A stretch of DNA of 64,000 bases from Saccharicrinis sp. UBA6048. GTDB lineage: Bacteria > Bacteroidota > Bacteroidia > Bacteroidales > Marinilabiliaceae. The DNA lies in the NCBI GenBank assembly GCA_002429115.1, contig DIYS01000001.1, forward strand, positions 11,041 to 75,040. Direction: 5' to 3'. This document shows positions 10,016 to 19,093 of this stretch, in pieces (position 1 is the first letter of the stretch; each line of letters starts with the position of its first letter). The notes under the pieces were generated by a model, which searched no databases, was not told the DNA's origin, and saw only the letters and a list, made by a program, of their open reading frames with translations. A program made the position numbers and the translations under genes.

Positions 10016-11805
10016 TGATGAATGCACATCGATCAATCATAGTTTTTATAGCCTTACTTGCGTCGATCGCATTAAAAGGTCAAAATTACCTTGAACTGCC
10101 AGTGACAGTTCAGGTAGAAAACACAAGTGTTCTTTCGGTATTAAATCAACTTGAAAACCAGCTCTCCTTTAAATTTTCATACGACTCTCAATCCGTTTAT
10201 GAAAGCAAACAAGTAAGTCTAAATGAACAAAATTCACCGTTGAGAGAGGTATTACATAAGCTTCTGGGTAAAAACTACGACTTTAAAGTGGTAGGTACAC
10301 ATGTGATTATTCAGAGCAGTCTGCCACTAATGGATAAGCGTGGAGAACGTTTTTCATTCTCGGGACAGATAATTGGTCCGGATGATGAGCCGCTGGAAAA
10401 TGTGATTGTATATGAGGCCAACCGGCAAACGGCTGCTATTACCGGTTTCGATGGGTATTACAATCTTAATTTACGCGATAAAAACCACCCAGTGGCCCTT
10501 AACATCAGCCATACAGGTTTTCGCGATACAATAATTTATGTGAGTGAGGGGCAAATGCAGAAAGTACGTGTTATTCCATTGCCTGAACAACCTATTCTAC
10601 CCAGTGACTTTAACAGACTGGAAGGTAAAAGCGGAAATGTTTTTGCCAACGATGTGGCAATTAAAAACATGAGTGATATACAACTTGTCAAATTTATGGT
10701 ACCTGACGAAGCTTTGTATGTTTCCAACAACCTGAATACCTTCAATTGGCAATCGGCACAGGTTTCTTTGTTACCCTATGTTGGCACTAACGATTTAATG
10801 AATGGACTGACCACTAACAATGTTTCGCTAAATGTTATAGGTGGCTACACAGCTCAGATTGAAGGTGTAGAGTTTGGTGCTGTTTCAAACTTTATTCAGA
10901 ACAGTGTTTACGGATTTCAGGCGGCAGGTGTTAGTAATGTTGTCGGTAAAGATGTTGTTGGTTTTCAGACGGCAGGTGTTGCCAGCATAATACTCGGAAA
11001 CCTTGAAGGTGGCCAGGCCAGCGGCGTGATCAATCAGGTCAAAGGCCATCATACCGGTATTATGGCAGCAGGTGTAGTCAATATTACAGAAGGTGGTAAT
11101 AACAATCCTCCGGTAAAAGGTATTAAAGCACAGGTTTCGGGTGTTAGTAATGTTCATTTAAAAGATACTGCAAACCTCCAGATTACCTCTGTTTGGAACC
11201 AGGCTGATATTGTAAAAGGTGCACAAATAAGCGCACTGTGCAATTACACTAAAAAACTTAATGGCGTTCAAATTGGTATTGTGAATATTGCCGATACCAT
11301 TGAAACCGGCATTCCAATAGGACTAATCAACATTGTGAAGCATGGTTACCATGCATTTGAGATTTCCACTAATGAGCTGTTTCGCTTTAATGCGGCATTT
11401 AAAACGGGAGGAAATCATCTCTACAGCTTCTTAAATGCAGGTATTGATAATTATATCAGCGCCGGCTATGGCATTGGGTATACTACTGATTATTCCAAAA
11501 AATTTTCTTTCAATATGGATATCTACGGTGCAGGTATCTTTGATCCTGATGCAGAAATAAATTCATACATGGGCACTTTATATAGGGCACAGGTAGGTTT
11601 TAATTATCACCTTATGAAGCACCTGACTTTATCGTTTGGGCCTGCCTTTAATTTCTTTATGGTCAATAATGATACGGGCAGTACTCCACCAACTAACCTA
11701 AATAAACCATCAGGCATCTATTACGGAAGTTATTATCTCAATAAAGCCTTGAGCACGCAGGCAAATCAAAATTGGTTAGGCTGGCACTTTAGCGTGAAGT
11801 TTTAA
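10015..11805 (+). CDS. STN + carboxypeptidase-regulatory + LA_2272-like surface repeat protein
   Basis: 596 aa. A signal peptide (IVFIALLASIALKGQ) is followed by an STN/secretin-TonB short N-terminal domain at ~25-105 (VSLNEQNSPLREVLHKLL). A CarboxypepD-regulatory-like beta domain lies at ~118-190 (FSGQIIGPDDEPLENVIV). Then come ~18-22-residue repeats rich in GV.N / AGV / G.Q (AGVSNVVG, AGVASIILG, SGVINQVKG, GVQIGIVNIAD) and a C-terminal barrel-like segment. SusC-type transducers put STN and CarboxypepD before a TonB plug and barrel, but here the plug is missing and a surface-repeat domain takes its place. Coupled to fecR, it is the likely signal-sensing partner. Confidence 0.75.
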   Translation: MMNAHRSIIVFIALLASIALKGQNYLELPVTVQVENTSVLSVLNQLENQLSFKFSYDSQSVYESKQVSLNEQNSPLREVLHKLLGKNYDFKVVGTHVIIQSSLPLMDKRGERFSFSGQIIGPDDEPLENVIVYEANRQTAAITGFDGYYNLNLRDKNHPVALNISHTGFRDTIIYVSEGQMQKVRVIPLPEQPILPSDFNRLEGKSGNVFANDVAIKNMSDIQLVKFMVPDEALYVSNNLNTFNWQSAQVSLLPYVGTNDLMNGLTTNNVSLNVIGGYTAQIEGVEFGAVSNFIQNSVYGFQAAGVSNVVGKDVVGFQTAGVASIILGNLEGGQASGVINQVKGHHTGIMAAGVVNITEGGNNNPPVKGIKAQVSGVSNVHLKDTANLQITSVWNQADIVKGAQISALCNYTKKLNGVQIGIVNIADTIETGIPIGLINIVKHGYHAFEISTNELFRFNAAFKTGGNHLYSFLNAGIDNYISAGYGIGYTTDYSKKFSFNMDIYGAGIFDPDAEINSYMGTLYRAQVGFNYHLMKHLTLSFGPAFNFFMVNNDTGSTPPTNLNKPSGIYYGSYYLNKALSTQANQNWLGWHFSVKF

Positions 11806-11951
11806 CGTCCTTTATCATATGCTTCTTAAAACGCTCTTTAAGGATGTCAAATATCATTATAACATTTTAAGCAAGCGTCCGTATCAGCTTTCTTAAGGGA
11901 ACAAAACAACATTAAGCTTAATCATTTTTATAATATTCTATTCGCTGAGTG

Positions 11952-11977
11952 GGGGTATTCGATGTACTACCTGTCAT
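11952..11977 (+). promoter_or_regulatory. ECF-type promoter B (upstream of acyltransferase)
   Basis: GGGGTA (11952-11957), 15 nt, GTCAT (11973-11977). It shares the longer block TGAGTGGGGGTA with promoter C. Its position rules out a start at 11962, where the frame first opens. Confidence 0.7.
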
Positions 11978-12003
11978 TCTCTATATCACAACATTCAAAA
12001 AAT

Positions 12004-12897
12004 ATGACACACAGAAGATGCACAGCCCAAGCTCAACCTAATCCATTCAACTTCAAATTTCTACCTTTTTACATGGTTTCTTACCTCCCATTACGGGTTT
12101 TGTATGGAGTATCAGCAGGCTTATCTTTCCTGCTATATCACATATTCAAATACCGTCGTGGAGTGGTGCGACAGAACCTGAATACGGCTTTAGTTGATCG
12201 TAAATTAAAGGACATCAAGCAAATTGAAAAGCAGTATTATAAACACATGTGTAATGTTATTGCTGAAACTATTAAGGCACTAACGTTATCTTCTGCCAAA
12301 ATGAAGGATTATATTTCGTTTTCCAACATCGATTTAATTAATCAGTCGTATAAAAATAAGCATAACCTGATGCTATATGCTACGCACCAGGGTAATTGGG
12401 AGTGGTTCCTGGCATTTCCTCTATTTACTCAATATAAAGTATATGCGATCTACCAACCATTGAGCAGTCCATATTTTGACGAGTTATTAAAGACCATTCG
12501 CACACGATTCGGTGTTGAATGCATTCCTTCAAACAAAGCTTTCCAGTATATGTCGCAATCGAGAAACAGTGACGAACCAGCTTTATTTATTTTAATCGGC
12601 GATCAATGTCCGAATATTAAAAGTACTTTATATTGGACACAATTTATGAATCAGAATACTGCTTTCTTTTGTGGTGGTGCCCGATTGGCACTTAAGTACA
12701 ATTTAGATGTTTTATATGCTTTTATTGAAAAAAAGAAGCGCGGAACATATCAAATGCACTTTCAAAAGATTGAAGAGAACAGTGTTGAAGAAATAACCGA
12801 ATCGTACTCTAATCATCTCGAAAAAAGCATTATACAATCTCCATCAACCTGGTTATGGAGTCACCGCAGATGGAAACTTAAACAAAAATGTTCTTAA
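12004..12897 (+). CDS. LpxL/HtrB-type lysophospholipid acyltransferase
   Basis: About 297 aa from ATG 12004; an alternative ATG at 12073 gives 274 aa. The longer open frame to 11962 is rejected because a promoter covers it. The N-terminal hydrophobic segment LPLRVLYGVSAGLSFLLYHIF and the following RRGVVRQNLNTAL are typical of lipid A secondary acyltransferases. The catalytic region is ATHQGNWEW (the family's H-x-GNWE form of HX4D/E), followed by GDQCPN and an ARLALKY-like stretch. It transfers an acyl chain to a lipid A or aminolipid precursor at the inner membrane. It appears to be controlled by the neighbouring ECF sigma factor. Confidence 0.85.
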   Translation: MTHRRCTAQAQPNPFNFKFLPFYMVSYLPLRVLYGVSAGLSFLLYHIFKYRRGVVRQNLNTALVDRKLKDIKQIEKQYYKHMCNVIAETIKALTLSSAKMKDYISFSNIDLINQSYKNKHNLMLYATHQGNWEWFLAFPLFTQYKVYAIYQPLSSPYFDELLKTIRTRFGVECIPSNKAFQYMSQSRNSDEPALFILIGDQCPNIKSTLYWTQFMNQNTAFFCGGARLALKYNLDVLYAFIEKKKRGTYQMHFQKIEENSVEEITESYSNHLEKSIIQSPSTWLWSHRRWKLKQKCS

Positions 12898-12914
12898 TCT
12901 GGACAAGCCAGAAA

Positions 12915-12942
12915 AGTACAGAGTATCAAGTACAAAGTATCA
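12915..12942. repeat. 14-bp tandem direct repeat (2 copies)
   Basis: AGTACAGAGTATCA (12915-12928) is followed directly by AGTACAAAGTATCA (12929-12942), 13 of 14 identical. It lies in the gap between the acyltransferase gene and the second surface-repeat gene. Role unknown. Confidence 0.6.
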
Positions 12943-13046
12943 AGACTATTTACAGCTTGCTTAAATAATCTGCCAAGATACACACAGCTTTCCCAAAGTT
13001 TTTAAGTGAATATTAGAATAAAGGTACTATTTTGAAATATTGAGTG

Positions 13047-13072
13047 GGGGTACCTCCTCCAATGCTTGTCAT
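13047..13072 (+). promoter_or_regulatory. ECF-type promoter C (upstream of surface-repeat gene)
   Basis: GGGGTA (13047-13052), 15 nt, GTCAT (13068-13072), preceded by TGAGTG as in promoter B. It leaves a leader of about 35 nt before the ATG at 13112. Confidence 0.7.
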
Positions 13073-13111
13073 CCTGTTGTAAAAGATCAAAAACAACTAT
13101 TAAAACTGATA

Positions 13112-14215
13112 ATGATGACAACAAAACTGATGACTCTGGCTGTGACACTAATCATAACACTAGGATTAAAAGCACAGGATGATAAAAAAACAACACCTGC
13201 ACAAGTATCGTTCGCTTATCCGGTTGGTACCAACGGAAGCCAATCAAAGGAGATTGCCAATAACTATTCGTTCAACATTCTTTATGGGATAAATGGAGGT
13301 GTTAATACGTTTGAGCTGGGAGGTATAGGCAACCAAAACCATGGCGACGTTAAAGGTGTTCAAATAGCCGGCATTAGTAATATTACGGAAGGTGCCAGCT
13401 CTGGTGTAGTAATTGGCGGAATAGCCAACATTGCTACCCAAACAACAGATGGTTTCCACTTAGCAGGAATTGCAAATGTTAGCAATGGATCAGCAAACGG
13501 TGCTCAATTGGCCGGAATCGCTAATATTAATGGCGCATCTACCAATGGTTTAATGCTATCAGGAATAGCCAATATAGCTAATGATGACATGACTGGTATG
13601 CAATTGTCGCTGATTAATTCTTCCCATAGCAACATGAACGGTTTTCAACTGGGATTGATCAACTTTGCGAAAAAACTAAAAGGATTTCAGCTGGGATTAG
13701 TTAATGTTACCGATACACTTGAAGGCGCCGCTTTAGGACTAATCAGCGTGACGCGCAATGGCTACTTTGCTTTCGAGGCAAGCAATAGCGAAGTCATGTA
13801 TACGAACCTTTCCTATAAAATGGGTACATCACAATTGTATAACATTTATACAATGGGTTATAGCAAGTATAACAGTAAAGATGTTTACAGTTATGGTCTT
13901 GGTTTAGGAACGCTTATTCCTCTTCACGAACGTCACTCAATAGCCTTAGAAGGTATTACAAACCAGATGGCTTATGATGATGATTGGAGCCAGCTAAACA
14001 TGCTTAACAAGTTAAATCTGACTTATCAATTTAACCTGACTAAACGAATTTCGTTAATAGGCGGCCCATCCTTAAACTTTTACATTACCGAGGTGATGGT
14101 AAATGGAGAGTATGGAACATTGGATATGCCAAAAACAATCTGGGAACATAAAGGCGATAAAAACATGCATTACATGTGGATTGGCTACAATGTGGGACTT
14201 AAAATCAGACTTTAA
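13112..14215 (+). CDS. LA_2272-like surface repeat protein
   Basis: 367 aa from ATG 13112 (MMTTK); ATG 13115 is equally possible. The frame opens at a TTG at 13040, but promoter C occupies that region. A signal peptide (LMTLAVTLIITLGLKAQ) is followed by ~20-residue repeats at ~75-225 (IAGISNITEGASSGVVIGGIANI, LAGIANVSNG, GFQLGLINFAKKLKGFQLGLVNVTD), then a barrel-like C terminus. It is paralogous to the repeat and C-terminal part of the 596-aa STN protein but lacks its STN and CarboxypepD domains. Predicted to sit in or on the outer membrane; function unknown. Confidence 0.78.
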   Translation: MMTTKLMTLAVTLIITLGLKAQDDKKTTPAQVSFAYPVGTNGSQSKEIANNYSFNILYGINGGVNTFELGGIGNQNHGDVKGVQIAGISNITEGASSGVVIGGIANIATQTTDGFHLAGIANVSNGSANGAQLAGIANINGASTNGLMLSGIANIANDDMTGMQLSLINSSHSNMNGFQLGLINFAKKLKGFQLGLVNVTDTLEGAALGLISVTRNGYFAFEASNSEVMYTNLSYKMGTSQLYNIYTMGYSKYNSKDVYSYGLGLGTLIPLHERHSIALEGITNQMAYDDDWSQLNMLNKLNLTYQFNLTKRISLIGGPSLNFYITEVMVNGEYGTLDMPKTIWEHKGDKNMHYMWIGYNVGLKIRL

Positions 14216-14300
14216 TTTTATACATCACAACAATAGCGTTAAGTATTTCTCAATTAACTCACTCAAAAAACCTTAACGCAATTGGTATGTGTTTAATCAG

Positions 14301-14338
14301 AAATCGGCTACTTCAATTCGAGGTAGCCGATTTTTATT
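14301..14338. terminator. bidirectional hairpin terminator
   Basis: AAATCGGCTAC (14301-14311) pairs perfectly with GTAGCCGATTT (14323-14333) and is followed by a T-run, between convergent genes. Confidence 0.85.
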
Positions 14339-14349
14339 CCTTTATTACC

Positions 14350-15387
14350 TTATGAATACTTTCCACTGATAATACTTGAAATAACTTTATAACGCGGAAA
14401 TTGATCGAAGCATATTTTAGCAAATACTGTAATCGGAATAGATAGGATCAATCCTGGAATGCCCCAGATATACCCCCATAACATTAGCATCACCAAAATA
14501 ATAATAACATTTACAGAGAAGGTTTTTCCCATTAATACGGGTTCCAAAACACCGCCCATCACCACTTGCACAGCGGTTATTGTTAAAATAAAAAACAGAA
14601 GTGTTCCGGTTGGATCAAGCTCTACCAAGGCAAAAAGAGCAAGTAGTGCTACCGAAATGATGGAACCAATCATTTGAACAAAGTTGATGGCAAAGGCAAA
14701 TAATCCCCAGAAAATTGGAAAACTAACATTGAAAAACACACAGGCCAGACTAAATCCAATGCCCGTCATCAGACTAATGATAAACTTAACCTGCACAAAT
14801 TTGATAATATCTTTTTCAACGCGCCTGAAAGCTTTAACGGATGAATACTTGACCTTGAACAGGGTATTATTCAATAACTTTTCAAAATTCATGGACCCCG
14901 ATAATAAGAGTACTACGAAAAATGTAGTGGTCAGAGTCAAAGACAATGCATTACTAATAAAATCAATGGTTACACCAATATTATTCAGCATGTTATTGCT
15001 TTTAAAGTAATGACTAAACACGGTCTCATCTTGTAAACGGGTGATGCCAAAGAAATCTTCGATAGAAACTATAAACCCTACAATCTTTGTCTCGGCTGTT
15101 TGAAAGAATTGACTATCGGCCGAAAGTATCTCCTGACTCGAAAGTTTAATCAATTCGCCACCAACTTTAAAAATCATGGTAATAATTAGTACCACCATAA
15201 GAATACTCAAAGGCTTTGGTACCTTTTTCTTTGCAAACCATCTCATTATTGGCAAAAACAATAGTGAGATAAACATGGCCAAAACCAAAGGCACAAAAAT
15301 AAATGAAAGCACTTTTAGCAAATAGAAAATAAAGGGGATTACAATTATCAACAATAATCTATTTGTCATCCTAATATCGTTCATCAA
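14350..15387 (-). CDS. AI-2E family transporter (PerM/YdiK type)
   Basis: 345 aa, seven to eight predicted membrane segments: a pair at the N terminus (LLLIIVIPFIFYLLKVLSFIF, VLAMFISLLFLPIM), a soluble loop, then a cluster at ~205-330 including GIPGLILSIPITVFAKI, the family's C-terminal signature. Members have been linked to autoinducer-2 export or Na+/H+ antiport; the substrate here is not known. A TATCTTTG -7 element lies 35 bp upstream on the minus strand. Confidence 0.9.
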   Translation of the reverse strand: MMNDIRMTNRLLLIIVIPFIFYLLKVLSFIFVPLVLAMFISLLFLPIMRWFAKKKVPKPLSILMVVLIITMIFKVGGELIKLSSQEILSADSQFFQTAETKIVGFIVSIEDFFGITRLQDETVFSHYFKSNNMLNNIGVTIDFISNALSLTLTTTFFVVLLLSGSMNFEKLLNNTLFKVKYSSVKAFRRVEKDIIKFVQVKFIISLMTGIGFSLACVFFNVSFPIFWGLFAFAINFVQMIGSIISVALLALFALVELDPTGTLLFFILTITAVQVVMGGVLEPVLMGKTFSVNVIIILVMLMLWGYIWGIPGLILSIPITVFAKICFDQFPRYKVISSIISGKYS

Positions 15388-15421
15388 ACCGCTTATAAAT
15401 TAGACTATCCGTAATTCTGCG

Positions 15422-15429
15422 CAAAGATA
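15422..15429 (-). promoter_or_regulatory. promoter -7 element (TAnnTTTG)
   Basis: On the minus strand TATCTTTG matches the Bacteroidota -7 consensus exactly, about 35 bp before the AI-2E transporter ATG. No clear TTTG at -33 is seen. Confidence 0.5.
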
Positions 15430-15670
15430 CGTGAATAAAGTGAATCTTCGTGCGACAAGAATTCACTTAACGATTTACTAAAGTTAATGAATCGTTGTTT
15501 CAGGAAATAAAATCATCATTACTTAGGATTGCCTGCCGAAGAGGGAATCGCTTATTTTGACATCTGGAATAACAGCTTTTTGTGATGGCAATTTGCCTGA
15601 CAAGCAAACGTTAGAAGACTAGAATACTGTTCCTTAAATTATATTTAAACTTAAAGCCATATTATTGAGA

Positions 15671-15711
15671 AAAGGCACCAGATACAAGTTAGTATTGTAA
15701 ATGGTGCCTTT
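15671..15711. terminator. hairpin terminator, probably of the TonB receptor gene
   Basis: AAAGGCACCA (15671-15680) pairs with TGGTGCCTTT (15702-15711). On the minus strand a T-run follows the stem (GCCTTTTTC). It lies ~290 bp beyond the receptor stop codon, with the MITE-like element in between. The remainder of the 15388-15670 gap holds nothing I recognise. Confidence 0.7.
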
Positions 15712-15729
15712 GTTTTGTTGATAGGTATT

Positions 15730-15995
15730 AACCTGAGTTCGATTTAAATTTTAAAACTCAGATTGAAATAAAAAGCTGATATACAAGGAATAATTTTATT
15801 GGAATAGTGAACTATTGCAATATAATTTGACGCAGAAGATCAGTTTTTTATTCAAAGTTCTATAATTCCACTTACAAACAGCAATTTTCTTCGTGTTATT
15901 GACTCAAAATAGCCCGCTATTCTTTCACCAACATACACTTGAAACTTACTATTTGTAAGCGTTCTGAGTTCAAAATTTTACGTCGAACTCAGGTT
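15730..15995. mobile_element. MITE-like element with ~32-bp terminal inverted repeats
   Basis: The 266-bp segment starts with AACCTGAGTTCGA and ends with its exact reverse complement. The inverted repeats extend to 32 bp with about 27 matches, including a second block AACTCAG. ATT flanks both ends, a possible 3-bp target duplication. The interior is AT-rich with no ORF. The element ends 5 bp before the TonB receptor stop codon. It is non-autonomous, and no matching transposase is in the window. Confidence 0.65.
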
Positions 15996-16000
15996 ATTAT

Positions 16001-18493
16001 TTAATGCGATCCGAAAACATTGCTTAGTTTAATACCTGCGTAAACAGTTCTTGGATTGGTAGGGCCGTAAATATAAGCAGGGTCACGTCCATCACCTGTA
16101 TCAAAATCATCCTGATACGAATTAAAGATGTTCTTAACACCTGCAAAAGCTTTAAGTGGAATACCTCCAAGTTTTAATTCGTATTCAGCTTTAAAACCAA
16201 GATCGAAGAACGTTGGTGTGGTACGAAGCGTTCCCGGAGTTTCACCATCATTCACCTCGATCGGTGTGCCATTATAAATCTCTTTTCTTATAATCTCACC
16301 TTCATCATCCGCAATTTGTACCACTTCACCCATACGGTAAGTTGATCCATAATAAGCAATCTTCATTTTACCGGTGTAGGTTCCGCTGGCAATTAATGTG
16401 AGTTTTTTAGCAATAACATAATCTATGGAGAAGAAACCATAATCATTAGGCGTCCGCAAGAAGTCTTTTTCACCCAACTCCTGAGCATCACCAAAAGCAC
16501 TGCGCTGAACCGTATAACCAGCACGAATAAACAAACTATTCGCCGGCGAGGCATTTAACTCGAAGTTAACACCTTTAACAGTAGCGCCATTATCCGCATT
16601 GGTTCTCCAATAGGTAGTAATACCCGTTTCTGAATCTGTTACAGGATTGGACGTAAAGGCATCATTTAGTTTGGTATAAAAACCTTCGGCTAACAGGCCA
16701 ATGTTCCACCTGCCAAAACGTTGGTTAAAGTCAAAAGATGACATATAACTGTGACTGGTTTCTTGTTTGAGCCCGGGCGCATTGGCATGTTCCATCCTAA
16801 AATCTTCCGATACTGAAATGTGCAAATCTTCGTCGAACACCTGTGGTGCACGATAACCTTGCGAATAACTAACACGCCATTGTAAAGATGGAATTACATC
16901 CCATAATACGTTGACACGAGGACTAAACACGTTACCATTATTATCACCACTGTGATCTCCATCATTTTTGTGATCCAGGTCGGTAATATCATAACGATCG
17001 AATCGTCCGCCAACGGAAGCTTTAAACGGGCCAAACTGACGATCGAATTGAGCAAATACGCCAAAAACAGTCTTATTCTGATCGGTAATTAGTTTATTTG
17101 GTGCATGCTCAAAACCTTCAATGGTCGTTCCATCTTCACCATAAATTGGCTTGCTATAATCCGGGTATCCCAGCTTTTTATCTTCTAGCTTATCACTGAC
17201 TAACTCAATACCTGTTACGAGGCTATTTTTACCAAAATCGGTTTTAAACTGTGATCCAAGGTTCATCGTTAAACCATCGGTCTGTCCATAATCCTTTAAC
17301 GATTGATTAGCTCCATAATACGATCCCCGATCTACATTCTGAGCAGAACCATAAACAGACAGCATGCTTCCTGTTCCGATAAAACGCTCATAGGTAATGG
17401 CACCTGTTGTTATTTTATGATCCAGCGCTTCAGAAATATCCGCCTCATGGTTGGGCGAGTCAAACTTATTACCTCCGCGGCGCTCTTCATTCATTCTTAA
17501 AAAGTCAAGCGTAATTTTGTTTCGGTAGTCGATCCGGTGATACAAACGTCCACCTAAGGTCAGGTTTTCAATTTTGGCCGCTTCAGAGAAACCATCACCA
17601 TTAGCATCGAACGGATCTTTGTCTCGATAGAATCCATAAAGTGCCAAACCGGTTTTCTTACTATCACTTACGATGGTTGTATTCATATTTAACGAGTAGT
17701 CGTTGGCTGCATCGCCATCAGTACCCACGCCAACCGAGCTATATTGTGTTGTGATATCATAAGAGTTGGCCAATGGATCTTTGGTAATCAGGTTAATGGT
17801 TCCGGCTACGGCATTGCTGCCATAAAGCGCCGAACCACCACCGCGCACTACCTCAATACGATCAATCATACTCGATGGAATTAATTCCAAACCATATACC
17901 CCAGCCAGGTTACTAAAAATCGCCCGGTTATTAATTAATACCTGCGAGTGAGCCCCGTCCATACCATTCATTCGAATCTGAGTAAAACCACAATTCTGGC
18001 AGTTATTCTCAAGGCGCAATCCCGGCACGTAATTTAACCCTTCACTTATGGAAACAGATTGGGTATTCTCCAGTAATTTAGGTGATAAAGTATTCACGAT
18101 AACGGAAGCATCTTTTCGCTTTTTTTCGTTACGATCGGCCGTCACAACCACTTGTTCCAATCCCAATACATCGGCCTCGAGCTTAAAATCAAACTCAATG
18201 GCCTTGCCGCTTTTAAAAGTTACGGTTTTCTCCATCGGTTTGTAGCCAAGTGCCTGCGCTCTTACAGTAAACTCTCCCTCAGGAATATCCGTCAATTCAT
18301 ATTGCCCTTCTAAATCAGATGCAGCTCCTAAGGTCGTATTTTTAATGGTGATGGTGGCAAATGGTAAGGCTTCTCCTTCGGCCGATATGTTCCCTTTTAT
18401 AGAATTAAGTGGTGATGGAGGAGCCATTTGTGCAACTATAAAATGGCTTAAAATGGACAATAAAAAGGTTAAGATTTTAATACGTAAATTCAT
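16001..18493 (-). CDS. TonB-dependent outer membrane receptor
   Basis: 830 aa from ATG 18493; the frame opens at 18535 but the signal peptide begins at MNLRIKILTFLLSILSHFIVAQ. A CarboxypepD-regulatory domain lies at ~30-115 (IKGNISAEGEALPFATITI), the plug at ~125-235 (RIEVVRGGGSALYGSNAVAGTINLI), then a 22-strand barrel ending in PRTVYAGIKLSNVFGSH. It resembles the colicin I/heme/metal (FepA/CirA/BtuB-like) branch, not SusC. A CxxC pair in the plug (NNCQNCGFTQIRMNG) is seen in many Bacteroidota metal receptors. It lies downstream of a small His-containing exported protein; substrate perhaps a metal complex. Confidence 0.93.
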   Translation of the reverse strand: MNLRIKILTFLLSILSHFIVAQMAPPSPLNSIKGNISAEGEALPFATITIKNTTLGAASDLEGQYELTDIPEGEFTVRAQALGYKPMEKTVTFKSGKAIEFDFKLEADVLGLEQVVVTADRNEKKRKDASVIVNTLSPKLLENTQSVSISEGLNYVPGLRLENNCQNCGFTQIRMNGMDGAHSQVLINNRAIFSNLAGVYGLELIPSSMIDRIEVVRGGGSALYGSNAVAGTINLITKDPLANSYDITTQYSSVGVGTDGDAANDYSLNMNTTIVSDSKKTGLALYGFYRDKDPFDANGDGFSEAAKIENLTLGGRLYHRIDYRNKITLDFLRMNEERRGGNKFDSPNHEADISEALDHKITTGAITYERFIGTGSMLSVYGSAQNVDRGSYYGANQSLKDYGQTDGLTMNLGSQFKTDFGKNSLVTGIELVSDKLEDKKLGYPDYSKPIYGEDGTTIEGFEHAPNKLITDQNKTVFGVFAQFDRQFGPFKASVGGRFDRYDITDLDHKNDGDHSGDNNGNVFSPRVNVLWDVIPSLQWRVSYSQGYRAPQVFDEDLHISVSEDFRMEHANAPGLKQETSHSYMSSFDFNQRFGRWNIGLLAEGFYTKLNDAFTSNPVTDSETGITTYWRTNADNGATVKGVNFELNASPANSLFIRAGYTVQRSAFGDAQELGEKDFLRTPNDYGFFSIDYVIAKKLTLIASGTYTGKMKIAYYGSTYRMGEVVQIADDEGEIIRKEIYNGTPIEVNDGETPGTLRTTPTFFDLGFKAEYELKLGGIPLKAFAGVKNIFNSYQDDFDTGDGRDPAYIYGPTNPRTVYAGIKLSNVFGSH

Positions 18494-18642
18494 TAGTAGA
18501 TGTTTTTTAAGGCAATAATTAACCGAACGTGCCAAGTCATAAGCTAACAGACTTATAGCAAGCGATTAAAATTGTAAGTAAGAATAATTTAAATGGCTTC
18601 CGGGGACATCGGACGCACTCAAAGAAGTTTAAGTTATGCGCA

Positions 18643-18957
18643 TTAAGCTACAGGAGGTGCCCGACCCTGGCGAGTGCCAGAGACTGTATTGACAAGCAGT
18701 GAGCTATGCTTTGCCTCAATTTTCCGATTAAAGATCAGGATAACATCGGATAACAAATCAGGTATCTCAGATGCATTCAGGACTTGCAGCTGTGCGTAAA
18801 ACGAAAGCTCGTATTCACTATGCTGTGTATCCTGACTGCCCGGGTGAGCATGGCTGTATAATCGCCCGTCAATAATGTGCGTGTGGTAACACAAGGCCTT
18901 GTTCACAATCTGAATTGCAAACGCTATTAAAAAGATTATGGCTAATCTTTTCCACAT
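18643..18957 (-). CDS. small exported His-containing protein upstream of the TonB receptor
   Basis: 104 aa from ATG 18957 (MWKRLAIIFLIAFAIQI); the open frame extends to 19047 but the signal or anchor starts at this Met. The mature part contains CYHTHIIDGRLYSHAHPG, a His/Cys-rich patch suited to metal binding, and ends in GTRQGRAPPVA. It lies 150 bp upstream of the receptor gene on the same strand, so a metal-related role in one transcript is an inference. No named family recognised. Confidence 0.68.
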   Translation of the reverse strand: MWKRLAIIFLIAFAIQIVNKALCYHTHIIDGRLYSHAHPGSQDTQHSEYELSFYAQLQVLNASEIPDLLSDVILIFNRKIEAKHSSLLVNTVSGTRQGRAPPVA

Positions 18958-19093
18958 AATTGATATGTACCTGGTATTACTCACGGATACAAATATGGGA
19001 AAATATTCCAATGCTGATAATTTTTTAATCTTTTTAAACATCTCCACTCAAGTCGAAAACTGTAATTACCCCTAAAATCATAAGTAATTGGGA

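Noticed and set aside
11962..12003. Earlier start for the acyltransferase gene
   Set aside because: The segment overlaps the -10 part of ECF promoter B, so it would not be transcribed.
13040..13111. TTG start for the second surface-repeat gene
   Set aside because: It covers ECF promoter C and would place about 24 residues before the signal peptide.
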